Of a stretch of DNA of 64,000 nt, positions 56,288 to 64,000 are shown piece by piece; the first letter of the stretch is position 1; each line of letters starts with the position of its first letter. The position numbers were made by a program, and so were the translations under genes. The DNA comes from Acinetobacter bouvetii DSM 14964 = CIP 107468. GTDB taxonomy: Bacteria > Pseudomonadota > Gammaproteobacteria > Pseudomonadales > Moraxellaceae. Under the pieces are notes generated by a model. It ran no database searches, had not been told where the DNA came from, and saw only the letters and a list, made by a program, of their open reading frames with translations. The DNA is taken from positions 515,634 through 579,633 of the forward strand of contig NZ_KB849726.1 of NCBI RefSeq assembly GCF_000368865.1, in the 5' to 3' direction.

Positions 56288-56358
56288 TTTTGCAATTTAC
56301 TGCAGGCCGATTTGCCGTAGACTGTGGGGCCAAAGATGAGCCAGCAAAGCAGGGAAAA

Positions 56359-56808
56359 ATGAGCACAATTTTTGATATGAAAATTACAGTGCAGCCAGAA
56401 CATATCGATGTGCTGGGGCATGTGAATAATGTTGTATATATGAGCTGGATGCAGGATGTCGCGACAGCGCATATTGAAGCGCTGGGGTTGGGCCTAAAAC
56501 AATACCTGGAACTGAAACATGCCATGGTGGCGGTGGAGCATCATGTGCAGTACCGCAAAGCAGCCATGGAAAGCGATGAAATTATTTTGCGCACATGGCT
56601 GAACGATATAAATGCCTTGTATTCATACCGTCAGTATGTGTTCTATCGGCCAAAAGATAAAGCAATCCTGTTTGCCGGCAATACGCAGTGGGCTTGCGTG
56701 GAAATAGCCACGGGCCGTCCTAAGCGCATGTCACCTACTTTTACGCAAGCGTATCAGCCTCTTTCTAATACAGAAAATCCGATGGATTTCAGCGTTTATG
56801 ATGCGTAA
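56359..56808 (+). CDS. Hotdog acyl-CoA thioesterase
   Basis: A 149-aa hotdog-fold protein of the 4-hydroxybenzoyl-CoA thioesterase type. The signature ITVQPEHIDVLGHVNNVVYMSWMQDV is clear, followed by VAVEHHVQYRKAAMESDEI and a C-terminal RPKRMSPTF. The catalytic Asp is likely in HIDVLGH. ATG 56359 with AGGG four bases upstream is preferred to a longer frame from 56290, which overlaps the terminator region. It is a single gene; the substrate is unknown. Confidence 0.82.
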   Translation: MSTIFDMKITVQPEHIDVLGHVNNVVYMSWMQDVATAHIEALGLGLKQYLELKHAMVAVEHHVQYRKAAMESDEIILRTWLNDINALYSYRQYVFYRPKDKAILFAGNTQWACVEIATGRPKRMSPTFTQAYQPLSNTENPMDFSVYDA

Positions 56809-56992
56809 ATGAAGTTTGGTTTTTTCGCTTTGAAGTTGTAATGCTTTGAACGCAGGCGCTTAAAGCGCAAAAGGAGTTCATTATTATGGATACATTGAAA
56901 AAACCATCTGCTATAATCTTTCGCAATTTCTTTTCAGCTTTTGCTGTGCATTTTAAATTGTGTGCATAGCGCGTTTTTTTTCAAGGTAACTC

Positions 56993-58810
56993 ATGGCGCA
57001 AGCTAAAAAATCTGTTGATATTAAAAACATTCGTAACTTTTCGATTATTGCGCATATCGATCATGGCAAATCGACTCTTGCTGACCGCTTTATTCAAATG
57101 TGCGGCGGTTTACAGGACCGTGAAATGCAGGCGCAAGTTCTGGACTCTATGGAGTTAGAGCGTGAGCGCGGCATTACCATTAAAGCCGCATCAGTTACCT
57201 TGTATTATACGCATCCCAATGGTCAGGAATATCAGCTAAACTTTATTGATACTCCGGGGCATGTGGACTTCTCTTATGAAGTATCGCGTTCTTTGGCTGC
57301 CTGTGAAGGCGCTTTATTGGTTGTTGATGCTGCGCAAGGTGTAGAAGCGCAATCGGTTGCCAACTGCTATACCGCTATTGAACAGAACTTGGAAGTTCTG
57401 CCGGTGCTGAATAAAATTGATTTGCCGCAAGCGGAACCAGAGCGCGTCATTCACGAAATTGAAGAAATTATCGGGATTGAAGCAACGCATGCGCCAACAT
57501 GTTCAGCTAAAACTGGATTAGGTGTTGAAGGTGTATTGGAAACACTGGTTGATGTCATTCCCGCACCGCAAGGCGACCGTGAAGCGCCGCTGCAAGCATT
57601 AATTATTGATTCATGGTTTGATAACTATCTTGGCGTTGTGTCTTTGGTTCGTATCAAAGAAGGCCGTGTGCGTAAAGGCGACAAGATGCTGGTTAAGTCA
57701 ACCGGTCAAACGCACATCATTACGTCAGTCGGTGTGTTTAATCCTAAGCATACTGAAACAGGCCTGCTTGAAGCAGGCGAAGTAGGCTTTGTCATTGCAG
57801 GCATCAAAGATATTTTTGGTGCGCCAGTCGGTGATACCATCACGCTTGCAACGACACCGGATGTTCCGACTTTACCTGGTTTCAAAAAGGTTAAACCGCA
57901 GGTATACGCAGGCCTGTTCCCAATTGATGCCAGCGATTTTGAACCGTTCCGTGAAGCATTACATAAATTGCAAATTAATGACTCGGCTTTGTTCTTTGAA
58001 CCGGAAAGCTCAGATGCTCTAGGTTTTGGTTTCCGCTGCGGCTTCTTGGGCATGCTGCACATGGAAATTGTGCAAGAGCGTTTAGAGCGCGAGTATGATT
58101 TAGATCTGATCAGTTCTGCGCCGACGGTTATTTATGAAGCGCTGATGAAAAATGGTGAAACCAAATACATCGACAGCCCATCAAAAATGCCGGATGGTTC
58201 AACAGTTGAAGACCTGCGTGAACCGATTGCAGAATGCCATATTCTTGTGCCGCAAGAGTACTTGGGCAACGTGATGACTTTATGTATTGAGCGTCGCGGT
58301 GTGCAAAAAGACATGAAATTCCTGGGCAACCAAGTATCGATTACGTTTGAAATTCCAATGGCGGAAGTGGTCATGGACTTCTTTGATAAGCTGAAATCCT
58401 GTTCACGCGGTTTTGCATCATTGGATTATAACTTTGTGCGTTTTGAATCTTCATCTTTGGTTAAGGTAGATGTGTTAATTAATGGCGATAAAGTGGATGC
58501 TTTAGCCATGATTTGTCACCGTAATGATGCCCGCCACCGCGGTATTGCCTTGGTTGAAAAAATGAAGGATCTGATTCCCCGTCAGATGTTTGATGTGGCG
58601 ATTCAGGCAGCCATTGGCGCGCAGATTATTGCCCGTTCAACGGTTAAGGCAATGCGTAAAAACGTATTGGCTAAATGTTATGGCGGCGACGTTTCACGTA
58701 AGAAGAAACTTTTGTCTAAGCAAAAAGAAGGCAAGAAACGCATGAAGCAAGTGGGCAGTGTTGAAATCCCGCAAGAAGCGTTCCTTGCTGTATTGAAAGT
58801 AGAAAGATAA
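56993..58810 (+). CDS. lepA: Elongation factor 4 (LepA)
   Basis: A translational GTPase that acts on the ribosome during initiation or stalled elongation. The 605-aa protein has G1 ([14 protein letters not shown]), G3 (IDTPGHVDF), G4 (NKIDLPQ), and EF4-specific C-terminal part ending in [20 protein letters not shown]. Length and motifs are typical. A TATAAT at 56912 may be a -10 sequence upstream. It heads the long plus-strand cluster lepA-lepB-DUF4845-rnc-era-(lipoprotein)-recO-pdxJ-miaE. Confidence 0.97.
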   Translation: MAQAKKSVDIKNIRNFSIIAHIDHGKSTLADRFIQMCGGLQDREMQAQVLDSMELERERGITIKAASVTLYYTHPNGQEYQLNFIDTPGHVDFSYEVSRSLAACEGALLVVDAAQGVEAQSVANCYTAIEQNLEVLPVLNKIDLPQAEPERVIHEIEEIIGIEATHAPTCSAKTGLGVEGVLETLVDVIPAPQGDREAPLQALIIDSWFDNYLGVVSLVRIKEGRVRKGDKMLVKSTGQTHIITSVGVFNPKHTETGLLEAGEVGFVIAGIKDIFGAPVGDTITLATTPDVPTLPGFKKVKPQVYAGLFPIDASDFEPFREALHKLQINDSALFFEPESSDALGFGFRCGFLGMLHMEIVQERLEREYDLDLISSAPTVIYEALMKNGETKYIDSPSKMPDGSTVEDLREPIAECHILVPQEYLGNVMTLCIERRGVQKDMKFLGNQVSITFEIPMAEVVMDFFDKLKSCSRGFASLDYNFVRFESSSLVKVDVLINGDKVDALAMICHRNDARHRGIALVEKMKDLIPRQMFDVAIQAAIGAQIIARSTVKAMRKNVLAKCYGGDVSRKKKLLSKQKEGKKRMKQVGSVEIPQEAFLAVLKVER

Positions 58811-58831
58811 TAACTCGAGGTCATTACGCTC

Positions 58832-59659
58832 ATGGATTTTGATTTTAATTTAATCCTTGTACCTGTCACACTGGTTTTCTTTATTGTGTGGCTGCTGGAT
58901 AAGCTGGTTTGGAAACAGCGGCAGACTAAAGGCAAGGGTAATGAAAATGTCATTATTACTTGGGCGTATGACTTCTGGCCAGTGCTTGCGGTTGTTCTCA
59001 TTCTGCGTTCTTTTTTATATGAGCCTTTTAATATTCCATCAGATTCTATGGTGCCTACTTTAGAAACGGGTGATTTTATTTTGGTGAATAAATTTGAATA
59101 CGGTATCCGCTTGCCCATCGTCAACAAAAAAATTATAGATGTCAGTGAGCCGGAGCGCGGCGATGTCATTGTATTCCGTTATCCGCCGCAGCCAAGCATC
59201 AGCTATATCAAACGTGTGGTTGGCTTACCAGGCGATCATATTGTTTATGATCATGGCCAATTGATCATTAATGGCCAGAAAGTTGCCAAAGTGCCGGTAG
59301 AGTTTAGCCGGGCAAAAGATGTGCAGGATACGCCAACCTCGATTTATCATAAAGAAACTTTGGGTAAGCATACTTTTACCATGCGTGAGCTTGAGGGGGT
59401 AAATATTGCCCGTCAGGCGCCATTTATCAATTATGTCGATAATGGTAAATATTCGAATGAAAATGGTTTATATTGGGAAGTGAAAGTTCCAGAAGGTCAT
59501 TACTTCGCGATGGGGGATAACCGCGATCAAAGTGCTGACAGCCGTTTCTGGGGTTTTGTACCTGAAGAAAATCTAACAGGCCGTGCATTCTATAAGTGGA
59601 TGCATAAAGAGCCTGGATTTAAATTGCCGTCATTTAGCCGTAACGGTAAAATTGATTAA
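58832..59659 (+). CDS. lepB: Signal peptidase I
   Basis: LepB cuts signal peptides from exported proteins at the outer face of the inner membrane. The 275-aa protein has two N-terminal spans (residues 4-22 and 45-63), the catalytic Ser in IPSDSMVPTLETGDF and the catalytic Lys in ISYIKRVVGLPGDH, plus box E (YFAMGDNRDQSADSRFWGFV). All key residues are present. It lies 21 bp after lepA and precedes a DUF4845 gene, the standard gammaproteobacterial order. Confidence 0.96.
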   Translation: MDFDFNLILVPVTLVFFIVWLLDKLVWKQRQTKGKGNENVIITWAYDFWPVLAVVLILRSFLYEPFNIPSDSMVPTLETGDFILVNKFEYGIRLPIVNKKIIDVSEPERGDVIVFRYPPQPSISYIKRVVGLPGDHIVYDHGQLIINGQKVAKVPVEFSRAKDVQDTPTSIYHKETLGKHTFTMRELEGVNIARQAPFINYVDNGKYSNENGLYWEVKVPEGHYFAMGDNRDQSADSRFWGFVPEENLTGRAFYKWMHKEPGFKLPSFSRNGKID

Positions 59660-59680
59660 TGCATCATTAGGAAAATAAAA

Positions 59681-60052
59681 ATGCGATATCAGAAAGGGGC
59701 TTCGTATATTGCTATATTAATTGCAATTATTGGTTTTGCTTTTATGGTCAAAATTGCAATCGCGGTCTGGGGGCCGTATTTGGATGATCATCTGATTGAC
59801 CAGCAGATTGAAGCGCAATTAAAAGATGGTCCGAAAAATTTAAGCCCAGCTAGGTTTGCAGAAGAAGTGGATAAACGTTTACTGATGAATAATATCCGTG
59901 ATTTAGGATTTCAGGATGTTGCTCAGATGACTAATGTCGACGGTATCCAAGTGAAAAAAGATTATGAAATAAGAAAACCATTCTTATTGAATATAGATAT
60001 TGTGTTGAAGTTCGAGAAAAGTTTTGATCAAAGCTCAGTCCAAGCTAAATGA
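59681..60052 (+). CDS. DUF4845-type single-span membrane protein
   Basis: A 123-aa protein with one N-terminal hydrophobic span (GASYIAILIAIIGFAFMVKIAIAVWG, about 6-31) preceded by a short basic start, resembling a type IV-pilin-like N-terminus. The remainder is soluble, with LSPARFAEEVDKRLLMNNI. DUF4845 proteins occur next to lepB and rnc in many gammaproteobacteria, but their function is unknown. Its end overlaps the start of rnc by 29 bp, so translation is probably coupled. Confidence 0.85.
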   Translation: MRYQKGASYIAILIAIIGFAFMVKIAIAVWGPYLDDHLIDQQIEAQLKDGPKNLSPARFAEEVDKRLLMNNIRDLGFQDVAQMTNVDGIQVKKDYEIRKPFLLNIDIVLKFEKSFDQSSVQAK

Positions 60053-60722
60053 TGCACGTTTAGCCAGTCGTATCGGTTATCAGTTTAAACAGCCAGAGTT
60101 GCTGCAGCTGGCCTTGACCCACCGATCGGTGAGCCATAAAACCAATTATGAACGCCTGGAGTTTTTAGGCGATTCATTATTAGGGATGATTATTGCCAAT
60201 TATCTCTATCATGCTTATCCGCATGAAAATGAGGGCCGTTTGACGCGTATGCGTGCTACGCTGGTGCGTCAAGAGGCCTTAGGAAAAATTGCCAATGACT
60301 TAAAGTTAAGCCAAAACTTAATTTTAAGTACAGGTGAGCTGAAATCTGGCGGTCATCATCGTGAGTCTATACTCGCTGATACCGTGGAGTCGATCATTGG
60401 CGCCATTTATGTGGATTGCCAGGATTTGAAAATTCTGGAAGCCATTGTTTTAAAATGGTATGTGCCATATTTAGACATCATTGAACCGTCAGATCAGCTT
60501 AAAGATCCGAAATCCCGTTTACAGGAATATCTGCAGGCGCGCAAAAAACCGTTGCCGGTTTATGAGGTTGTTGATATTCAAGGTGATGCGCCGAATCAAC
60601 ATTTCAAAGTGGAATGTATTGTAGATGGCTTGCCTGTTAAATATGGTGAAGGATCAAGCCGCCGTTTTGCTGAACAGGCTGTAGCGGCAGATATTTTAGA
60701 AATTTTGGAGAAAAAGTCTTAA
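60024..60722 (+). CDS. rnc: Ribonuclease III
   Basis: RNase III cleaves double-stranded RNA, processing rRNA precursors and some mRNAs. The 232-aa protein has the signature NYERLEFLGDSLLGMIIANYLY (residues 35-56; the catalytic Asp and Glu), a second acidic pair in DTVESIIGAIYVD, and a C-terminal dsRNA-binding domain (DPKSRLQEYLQARKKPLP...GEGSSRRFAEQAVAADILE). The start is a TTG, since no earlier ATG is in frame before the conserved RLASRIGYQF region; it overlaps the upstream gene by 29 bp. GAGAAAAG lies just before it. Confidence 0.93.
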   Translation: MIKAQSKLNDARLASRIGYQFKQPELLQLALTHRSVSHKTNYERLEFLGDSLLGMIIANYLYHAYPHENEGRLTRMRATLVRQEALGKIANDLKLSQNLILSTGELKSGGHHRESILADTVESIIGAIYVDCQDLKILEAIVLKWYVPYLDIIEPSDQLKDPKSRLQEYLQARKKPLPVYEVVDIQGDAPNQHFKVECIVDGLPVKYGEGSSRRFAEQAVAADILEILEKKS

Positions 60723-61750
60723 TGACTACTCATTCCGATCACATCGATGCTGATCACGAGCCGCAAGACAGCGGCAATGATTTAATTAATCAATTCTTCA
60801 GTTCACAAGGTACGACCATTCCTTCTGACTATAAGAGCGGTTTTGTTGCCATTGTGGGCCGTCCAAACGTTGGCAAATCAACGTTAATGAACCATATTTT
60901 GGGGCAGAAACTTTCTATTACCTCACGTAAGCCACAAACGACACGTCATAAAATTGTCGGTATTGACTCGCGTGAAAAGTCTCAAGCGGTATTTGTTGAT
61001 ACGCCGGGGATGCATAAGAAAGAAGTACGCGCCATCAACAAAATGATGAACCGCGCAGCGCATTCGGCTTTGCGTGATGTGAATCTGATTTTATTTGTAC
61101 TTGATGCAGATAAGTGGACGCAAAACGATGAATTGGTTTTGGAAAAACTGAAGAATGCGGAAATGCCGGTAATTCTGGTGATCAATAAAATTGATACGCT
61201 TGAAAATAAAAACCATGCCTTGCCGTTGATTCAAGAGCGCGCAAAACTCATGAATTTTGCTGAAATTGTTCCAGTGTCAGCGCTTCGCGGCGCGAACTTG
61301 GATCATTTGCGCAATACCATTGAAAACTATTTGCCATTCCAGCCGCCGCTGTATTCACTGGAGCAATTGACAGACCGTTCAGAGCGGTTCTTAGCCTCTG
61401 AAGTGATCCGTGAAAAAATCATGCGCCAATTGGGTGAAGAGCTGCCTTATGATTTAACAGTTCAAATTGAATCGTTTAAAACAGAAGAAGCGACAATTAA
61501 TGAAAAAACGGGCCGTCCAAAAGCAGCCTGTACTTACATTGATGCCACAATTTTCGTTGACCGTCCGGGTCAAAAGGCCATCGTGATTGGCGAAAAGGGC
61601 GCGAAACTGAAAAAAATCGGTATGGATGCCCGTGTCGACATGGAAAAAATGTTTGAACAGAAAATCATGCTGACGCTTTGGGTGAAAGTCAAAGGCGGCT
61701 GGTCTGATGATGAACGCGCTTTAAAAAGCTTGGGCTATAGCGATATCTAA
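60722..61750 (+). CDS. era: GTPase Era
   Basis: Era is a GTPase that binds 16S rRNA and helps 30S subunit maturation. The 342-aa protein has G1 (IVGRPNVGKSTLMNHILG), G3 (VDTPGMHKKE), G4 (INKID) and a C-terminal KH domain (VIGEKGAKLKKIGMDARVDMEKMFEQKIMLTLWVKVKGGW). An extra N-terminal segment (about residues 1-35, His/Asp-rich) is longer than in E. coli Era. The ATG overlaps the rnc stop by one base (TAATG), so the two are translationally coupled. Confidence 0.96.
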   Translation: MTTHSDHIDADHEPQDSGNDLINQFFSSQGTTIPSDYKSGFVAIVGRPNVGKSTLMNHILGQKLSITSRKPQTTRHKIVGIDSREKSQAVFVDTPGMHKKEVRAINKMMNRAAHSALRDVNLILFVLDADKWTQNDELVLEKLKNAEMPVILVINKIDTLENKNHALPLIQERAKLMNFAEIVPVSALRGANLDHLRNTIENYLPFQPPLYSLEQLTDRSERFLASEVIREKIMRQLGEELPYDLTVQIESFKTEEATINEKTGRPKAACTYIDATIFVDRPGQKAIVIGEKGAKLKKIGMDARVDMEKMFEQKIMLTLWVKVKGGWSDDERALKSLGYSDI

Positions 61751-61782
61751 TTGCTAGACAATGAAACTTTGAGGGAAGAGTA

Positions 61783-61980
61783 ATGATAAAAGTGTTAGCG
61801 GTTGCAGTATGTGTTGTTTTTCTGCAAGGATGCATTACTAAAATCGTTACTGTTCCTGTCAAAGTTGCTTATAAAACCACCAAAGGTGTCGTGAAAGGTA
61901 CTGCCGCAGTGGTTGGCGCAGTCATTCCTGATGGGGATGATGAAGATCAAGATGAAACTAAAAAGAACAATAAGGATTAA
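61783..61980 (+). CDS. Small conserved lipoprotein
   Basis: A 65-aa lipoprotein with signal VLAVAVCVVFLQGC (lipidated Cys near residue 17), a basic/hydrophobic middle (VTVPVKVAYKTTKGVVKGTAAVVG) and a highly acidic end (DGDDEDQDETKKNNKD). It lies between era and recO in the same orientation. I recall similar small lipoproteins at this place in Acinetobacter, but know no function. The start has GGGAAGAG just before it. Confidence 0.75.
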   Translation: MIKVLAVAVCVVFLQGCITKIVTVPVKVAYKTTKGVVKGTAAVVGAVIPDGDDEDQDETKKNNKD

Positions 61981-61991
61981 TACTTTCAATC

Positions 61992-62702
61992 ATGCGCAAT
62001 GAAGTTTTGCATGGTTATCTGATCCATCACCGCAAATACCGTGAAAGAAGCCATATTGTGCATTTATTTACACAGGAGCATGGCCGGGTTGACGGAATTT
62101 TAAGACAAACCCCGCCGCCGCAATATCAGCCGATTTGCCTGCAAGCATCGGGGAAGTCTGAACTTAAAAATTTTACCAAGCTGGAAATAGTCAATCAGCC
62201 GGTTTTCTTTTTTGGCGATGCTTTTTTTTCAGGCTTTTATCTGAATGAAATTTTATTGCGCCTCTGCCCTTTAGAGGTGGAAATGCCGCAGGCTTATGCG
62301 CAATATGCTGAAACTTTAGCGCAGCTGCAGCACTTGGCTGCTCAAGATTTTCCGAATGAATTTTTAAAGCAAATTTTACGCAAATTTGAGCATGAATTGC
62401 TGGAGGAGCTGGGCTATTCGCTCGATTTTTCAACTGATGCTAATCAGCAGGACATAACTGAGGATCAGCAATATTTATTTCAGCTGAATGATGGCTTTAT
62501 ACCGACGGCACAGGCATCCCGCACTGCATTGAGCGGTCAGCAGATCCTGTCCATGTGCAGCTATGAAAAAGGTAGGGATTTTAATCCAGAACAGTTACAA
62601 TTATTGTCCAAGCTGTACCGGCAGATGATCAGTTCGCTGCTGGGCGACAGGCCCTTAAAAAGCCGCCAGTTGTGGATACAGAATTCTCAAACACAATCGT
62701 AA
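61992..62702 (+). CDS. recO: DNA repair protein RecO
   Basis: RecO anneals single strands and helps load RecA in the RecFOR pathway. The 236-aa protein has the N-terminal OB-fold region (LHGYLIHHRKYRERSHIVHLFTQEHGRVDGILR), a helical domain and a late LKSRQLWIQ stretch. The sequence is of moderate conservation, as is usual for RecO, and its position after era is the standard order (era-recO-pdxJ). It lacks the zinc-binding cysteine cluster of some RecO forms. Confidence 0.92.
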   Translation: MRNEVLHGYLIHHRKYRERSHIVHLFTQEHGRVDGILRQTPPPQYQPICLQASGKSELKNFTKLEIVNQPVFFFGDAFFSGFYLNEILLRLCPLEVEMPQAYAQYAETLAQLQHLAAQDFPNEFLKQILRKFEHELLEELGYSLDFSTDANQQDITEDQQYLFQLNDGFIPTAQASRTALSGQQILSMCSYEKGRDFNPEQLQLLSKLYRQMISSLLGDRPLKSRQLWIQNSQTQS

Positions 62703-62713
62703 TTTAGGAAAAT

Positions 62714-63442
62714 ATGATGGCTGCATTATTAGGTGTAAATATTGACCATGTGGCGACATTGCGGCAAGCTCGTGGCACCGCTTACCCTGATCCTGTAAAG
62801 GCGGCTCAGATTTGCGAACAGGCGGGTGCTGAAGGCATTACCTTGCATTTGCGTGAAGACCGCCGCCATATTCAAGATGATGATGTGCGCCGCATGCGCC
62901 CTGTCTTAAAAACGCATATGAATTTAGAGATGGCGGTTACCGACGAAATGGTGGCATTTGCCAAAGAAATTCAGCCGCATCACGTATGCTTTGTGCCTGA
63001 AAAACGCCAGGAAGTCACCACTGAAGGTGGTTTAGATGTGCTTGGGCATTTTGAGGATGTCAAAAAAGCGACTCAAGAATTAGCGGCGATCGGCTGTGAA
63101 GTATCTTTGTTTATTGATGCGGATTTTGCGCAAATTGATGCTGCGGTTGCTTGCGGTGCGCCAACGATTGAATTGCATACAGGCGCTTATGCGGACGCTG
63201 AAACAGCAGAGGCGCAGCAGCATGAATTGCAGCGCATTATTCAAGGCGCTGAATATGCAGCATCTAAAGGTTTAATTGTGAATGCAGGGCATGGTTTGAA
63301 TCTTGAAAACGTCACGCCAATCGCCAAAATTCCGCAAATTCATGAGTTGAATATTGGTCATTCGATCATTGCGGATGCGGTATTTGTTGGGCTTGAACAA
63401 GCGGTACAGCAAATGAAAGCTGCCATTCAAGCAGCGCGTTAA
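62714..63442 (+). CDS. pdxJ: Pyridoxine 5'-phosphate synthase PdxJ
   Basis: PdxJ condenses deoxyxylulose-5-phosphate with 3-amino-2-oxopropyl phosphate to give pyridoxine phosphate (vitamin B6 pathway). The 242-aa TIM-barrel protein shows [22 protein letters not shown] (residues 7-28), [21 protein letters not shown], and the C-terminal [15 protein letters not shown] and [17 protein letters not shown]. These are the typical active-site segments. Two adjacent ATGs (62714 and 62717) are possible. It follows recO by 11 bp. Confidence 0.96.
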   Translation: MMAALLGVNIDHVATLRQARGTAYPDPVKAAQICEQAGAEGITLHLREDRRHIQDDDVRRMRPVLKTHMNLEMAVTDEMVAFAKEIQPHHVCFVPEKRQEVTTEGGLDVLGHFEDVKKATQELAAIGCEVSLFIDADFAQIDAAVACGAPTIELHTGAYADAETAEAQQHELQRIIQGAEYAASKGLIVNAGHGLNLENVTPIAKIPQIHELNIGHSIIADAVFVGLEQAVQQMKAAIQAAR

Positions 63443-63460
63443 TTTTATTAGTTTAGAAAT

Positions 63461-64000
63461 ATGTCAAAAATCGATTACGAAGAGCTGATGAAACCAGTCA
63501 TTGGTTTCTTAGGCTGTGAAACACCTCAGGCTTGGCTGGATGAAGCTGTAGAGAATTTAGATATTCTGATGCAGGATCATGCCAACTGTGAGAAAAAAGC
63601 AGCCAGCACGGCGATGAACCTGATGTTCCGCTACAGTTTTTTTTCTGACTTGCAGATCAAGCTTGCACAGCTGGTGCGGGAAGAAATGCTGCATTATGAG
63701 CAAGTGCTTGAGTTTATGGCGAAGCGCGGACAGGAGTGGACTGCAATCAGTGCAGGCCGCTATGCGGGCGGGCTGCGTAAAGAAGTGCGGACTTATGAGC
63801 CGGAAGCCTTGATTGATATTCTTGTGATTGGCGCGTTTGTTGAGGCGCGTTCGTGTGAGCGTTTCTATGCGCTTGCGCCGCGGGTGGATGATGAGCTGGG
63901 AAGATATTACCGCTATCTGCTGAAGTCTGAATCACGCCATTATGAGGACTATTTGGCCTTGGCAATGGATGTGGCAACAACCTCTAAACTGAAGAATCCT
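63461..64000 (+). CDS. miaE: tRNA-(ms2io6A)-hydroxylase MiaE (3' end cut)
   Basis: MiaE hydroxylates the isopentenyl group of ms2i6A37 in tRNA, using a di-iron centre. The gene starts at ATG 63461 and runs out of the window after 180 codons without a stop. The N-terminus reads MSKIDYEELMKPVIGFLGC; carboxylate and His ligands typical of the ferritin-like fold appear as DHANCEKKAAS, EEMLHYEQVLEFM, EARSCERFY and SESRHYEDYLALA. The family is clear from this pattern. It lies 18 bp after pdxJ and is presumably in the same transcript. Confidence 0.9.
   Translation, partial: MSKIDYEELMKPVIGFLGCETPQAWLDEAVENLDILMQDHANCEKKAASTAMNLMFRYSFFSDLQIKLAQLVREEMLHYEQVLEFMAKRGQEWTAISAGRYAGGLRKEVRTYEPEALIDILVIGAFVEARSCERFYALAPRVDDELGRYYRYLLKSESRHYEDYLALAMDVATTSKLKNP

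Noticed and set aside
56905-56920. TATAAT promoter element before lepA
   Set aside because: The -10 match is good, but TTGAAA lies only 11 bases upstream, and no -35 element is found at normal spacing. I mention it in the lepA entry without listing a promoter.
63747-63980. Minus-strand frame at the right edge
   Set aside because: It is antisense to the miaE coding region, which has the ferritin-like metal-ligand pattern.

Overview
The window is a stretch of ordinary Acinetobacter chromosome; nothing in it looks like a plasmid, prophage or genomic island. The assignment rests on protein-level recognition (CarO porin, rhombotarget A, NadM-type NMN adenylyltransferase, the compact CysB), on the gene orders ybgC-tolQRA-tolB-pal and lepA-lepB-rnc-era-recO-pdxJ-miaE, and on a moderate-to-low GC content. 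I cannot fix the species. Both edges cut genes: hda at the left (its start lies just outside) and miaE at the right (its end is missing).

Layout. 1-5.1 kb: hda, then two tandem genes for exported CSLREA proteins with C-terminal GlyGly-CTERM signals (substrates for a rhombosortase that is not in the window). 5.2-6.6 kb: a minus-strand three-gene set (ECF-like sigma factor, a one-TM protein in the anti-sigma position, a DUF3106-type exported protein). 6.7-8.9 kb: SpoU-type RNA methyltransferase, fbp and a small conserved protein. 9.0-14.7 kb: the Tol-Pal system, with an extra stand-alone TolA C-domain protein between tolA and tolB. 15-18.2 kb: an exported M20 peptidase and two orphan envelope proteins, one of them AT-rich. 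18.4-21.7 kb: ruvB, ruvA and a dGTPase-like gene. 21.9-28 kb: an arylsulfatase and purL. 28-29.7 kb: a small accessory patch (a 42-aa membrane protein, an AT-rich membrane/coiled-coil protein, a NIF3/YqfO-like protein). 29.8-38.5 kb: metabolic singles and pairs (nitroreductase, crotonase, nadM, yceI, argP/argO, peroxiredoxin, ATP-pyrophosphatase, queE-queC, dapD). 38.8-40.9 kb: two outer-membrane proteins (CarO, FadL-like). 41-47.7 kb: sulfate uptake, cysB-cysA-cysW-cysT-hydrolase-sbp-sbp. 47.8-56.8 kb: pabC-mltG-tmk, thioesterases, an HDAC-like deacetylase, nadB and a DegP-type protease. 57-64 kb: the lepA-to-miaE cluster.

How the genes work together. The Tol-Pal genes form a cell-envelope machine. 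The cys/sbp block is one sulfate-uptake regulon with its own LysR regulator, and its two binding-protein genes share an upstream sequence block. argP and argO are divergently paired as regulator and exporter. lepA/lepB/rnc/era/recO is a housekeeping cluster for translation, secretion and RNA processing.

The most unusual signal is non-coding: two 89-nt intergenic elements (19484-19572 and 28452-28540). They have the same three-hairpin architecture, including the same bulged A and loop start, but different stem sequences that compensate on both sides. A partial relative with only the first hairpin lies inverted at 29767-29799. No CRISPR array, tRNA, rRNA or insertion sequence was seen.
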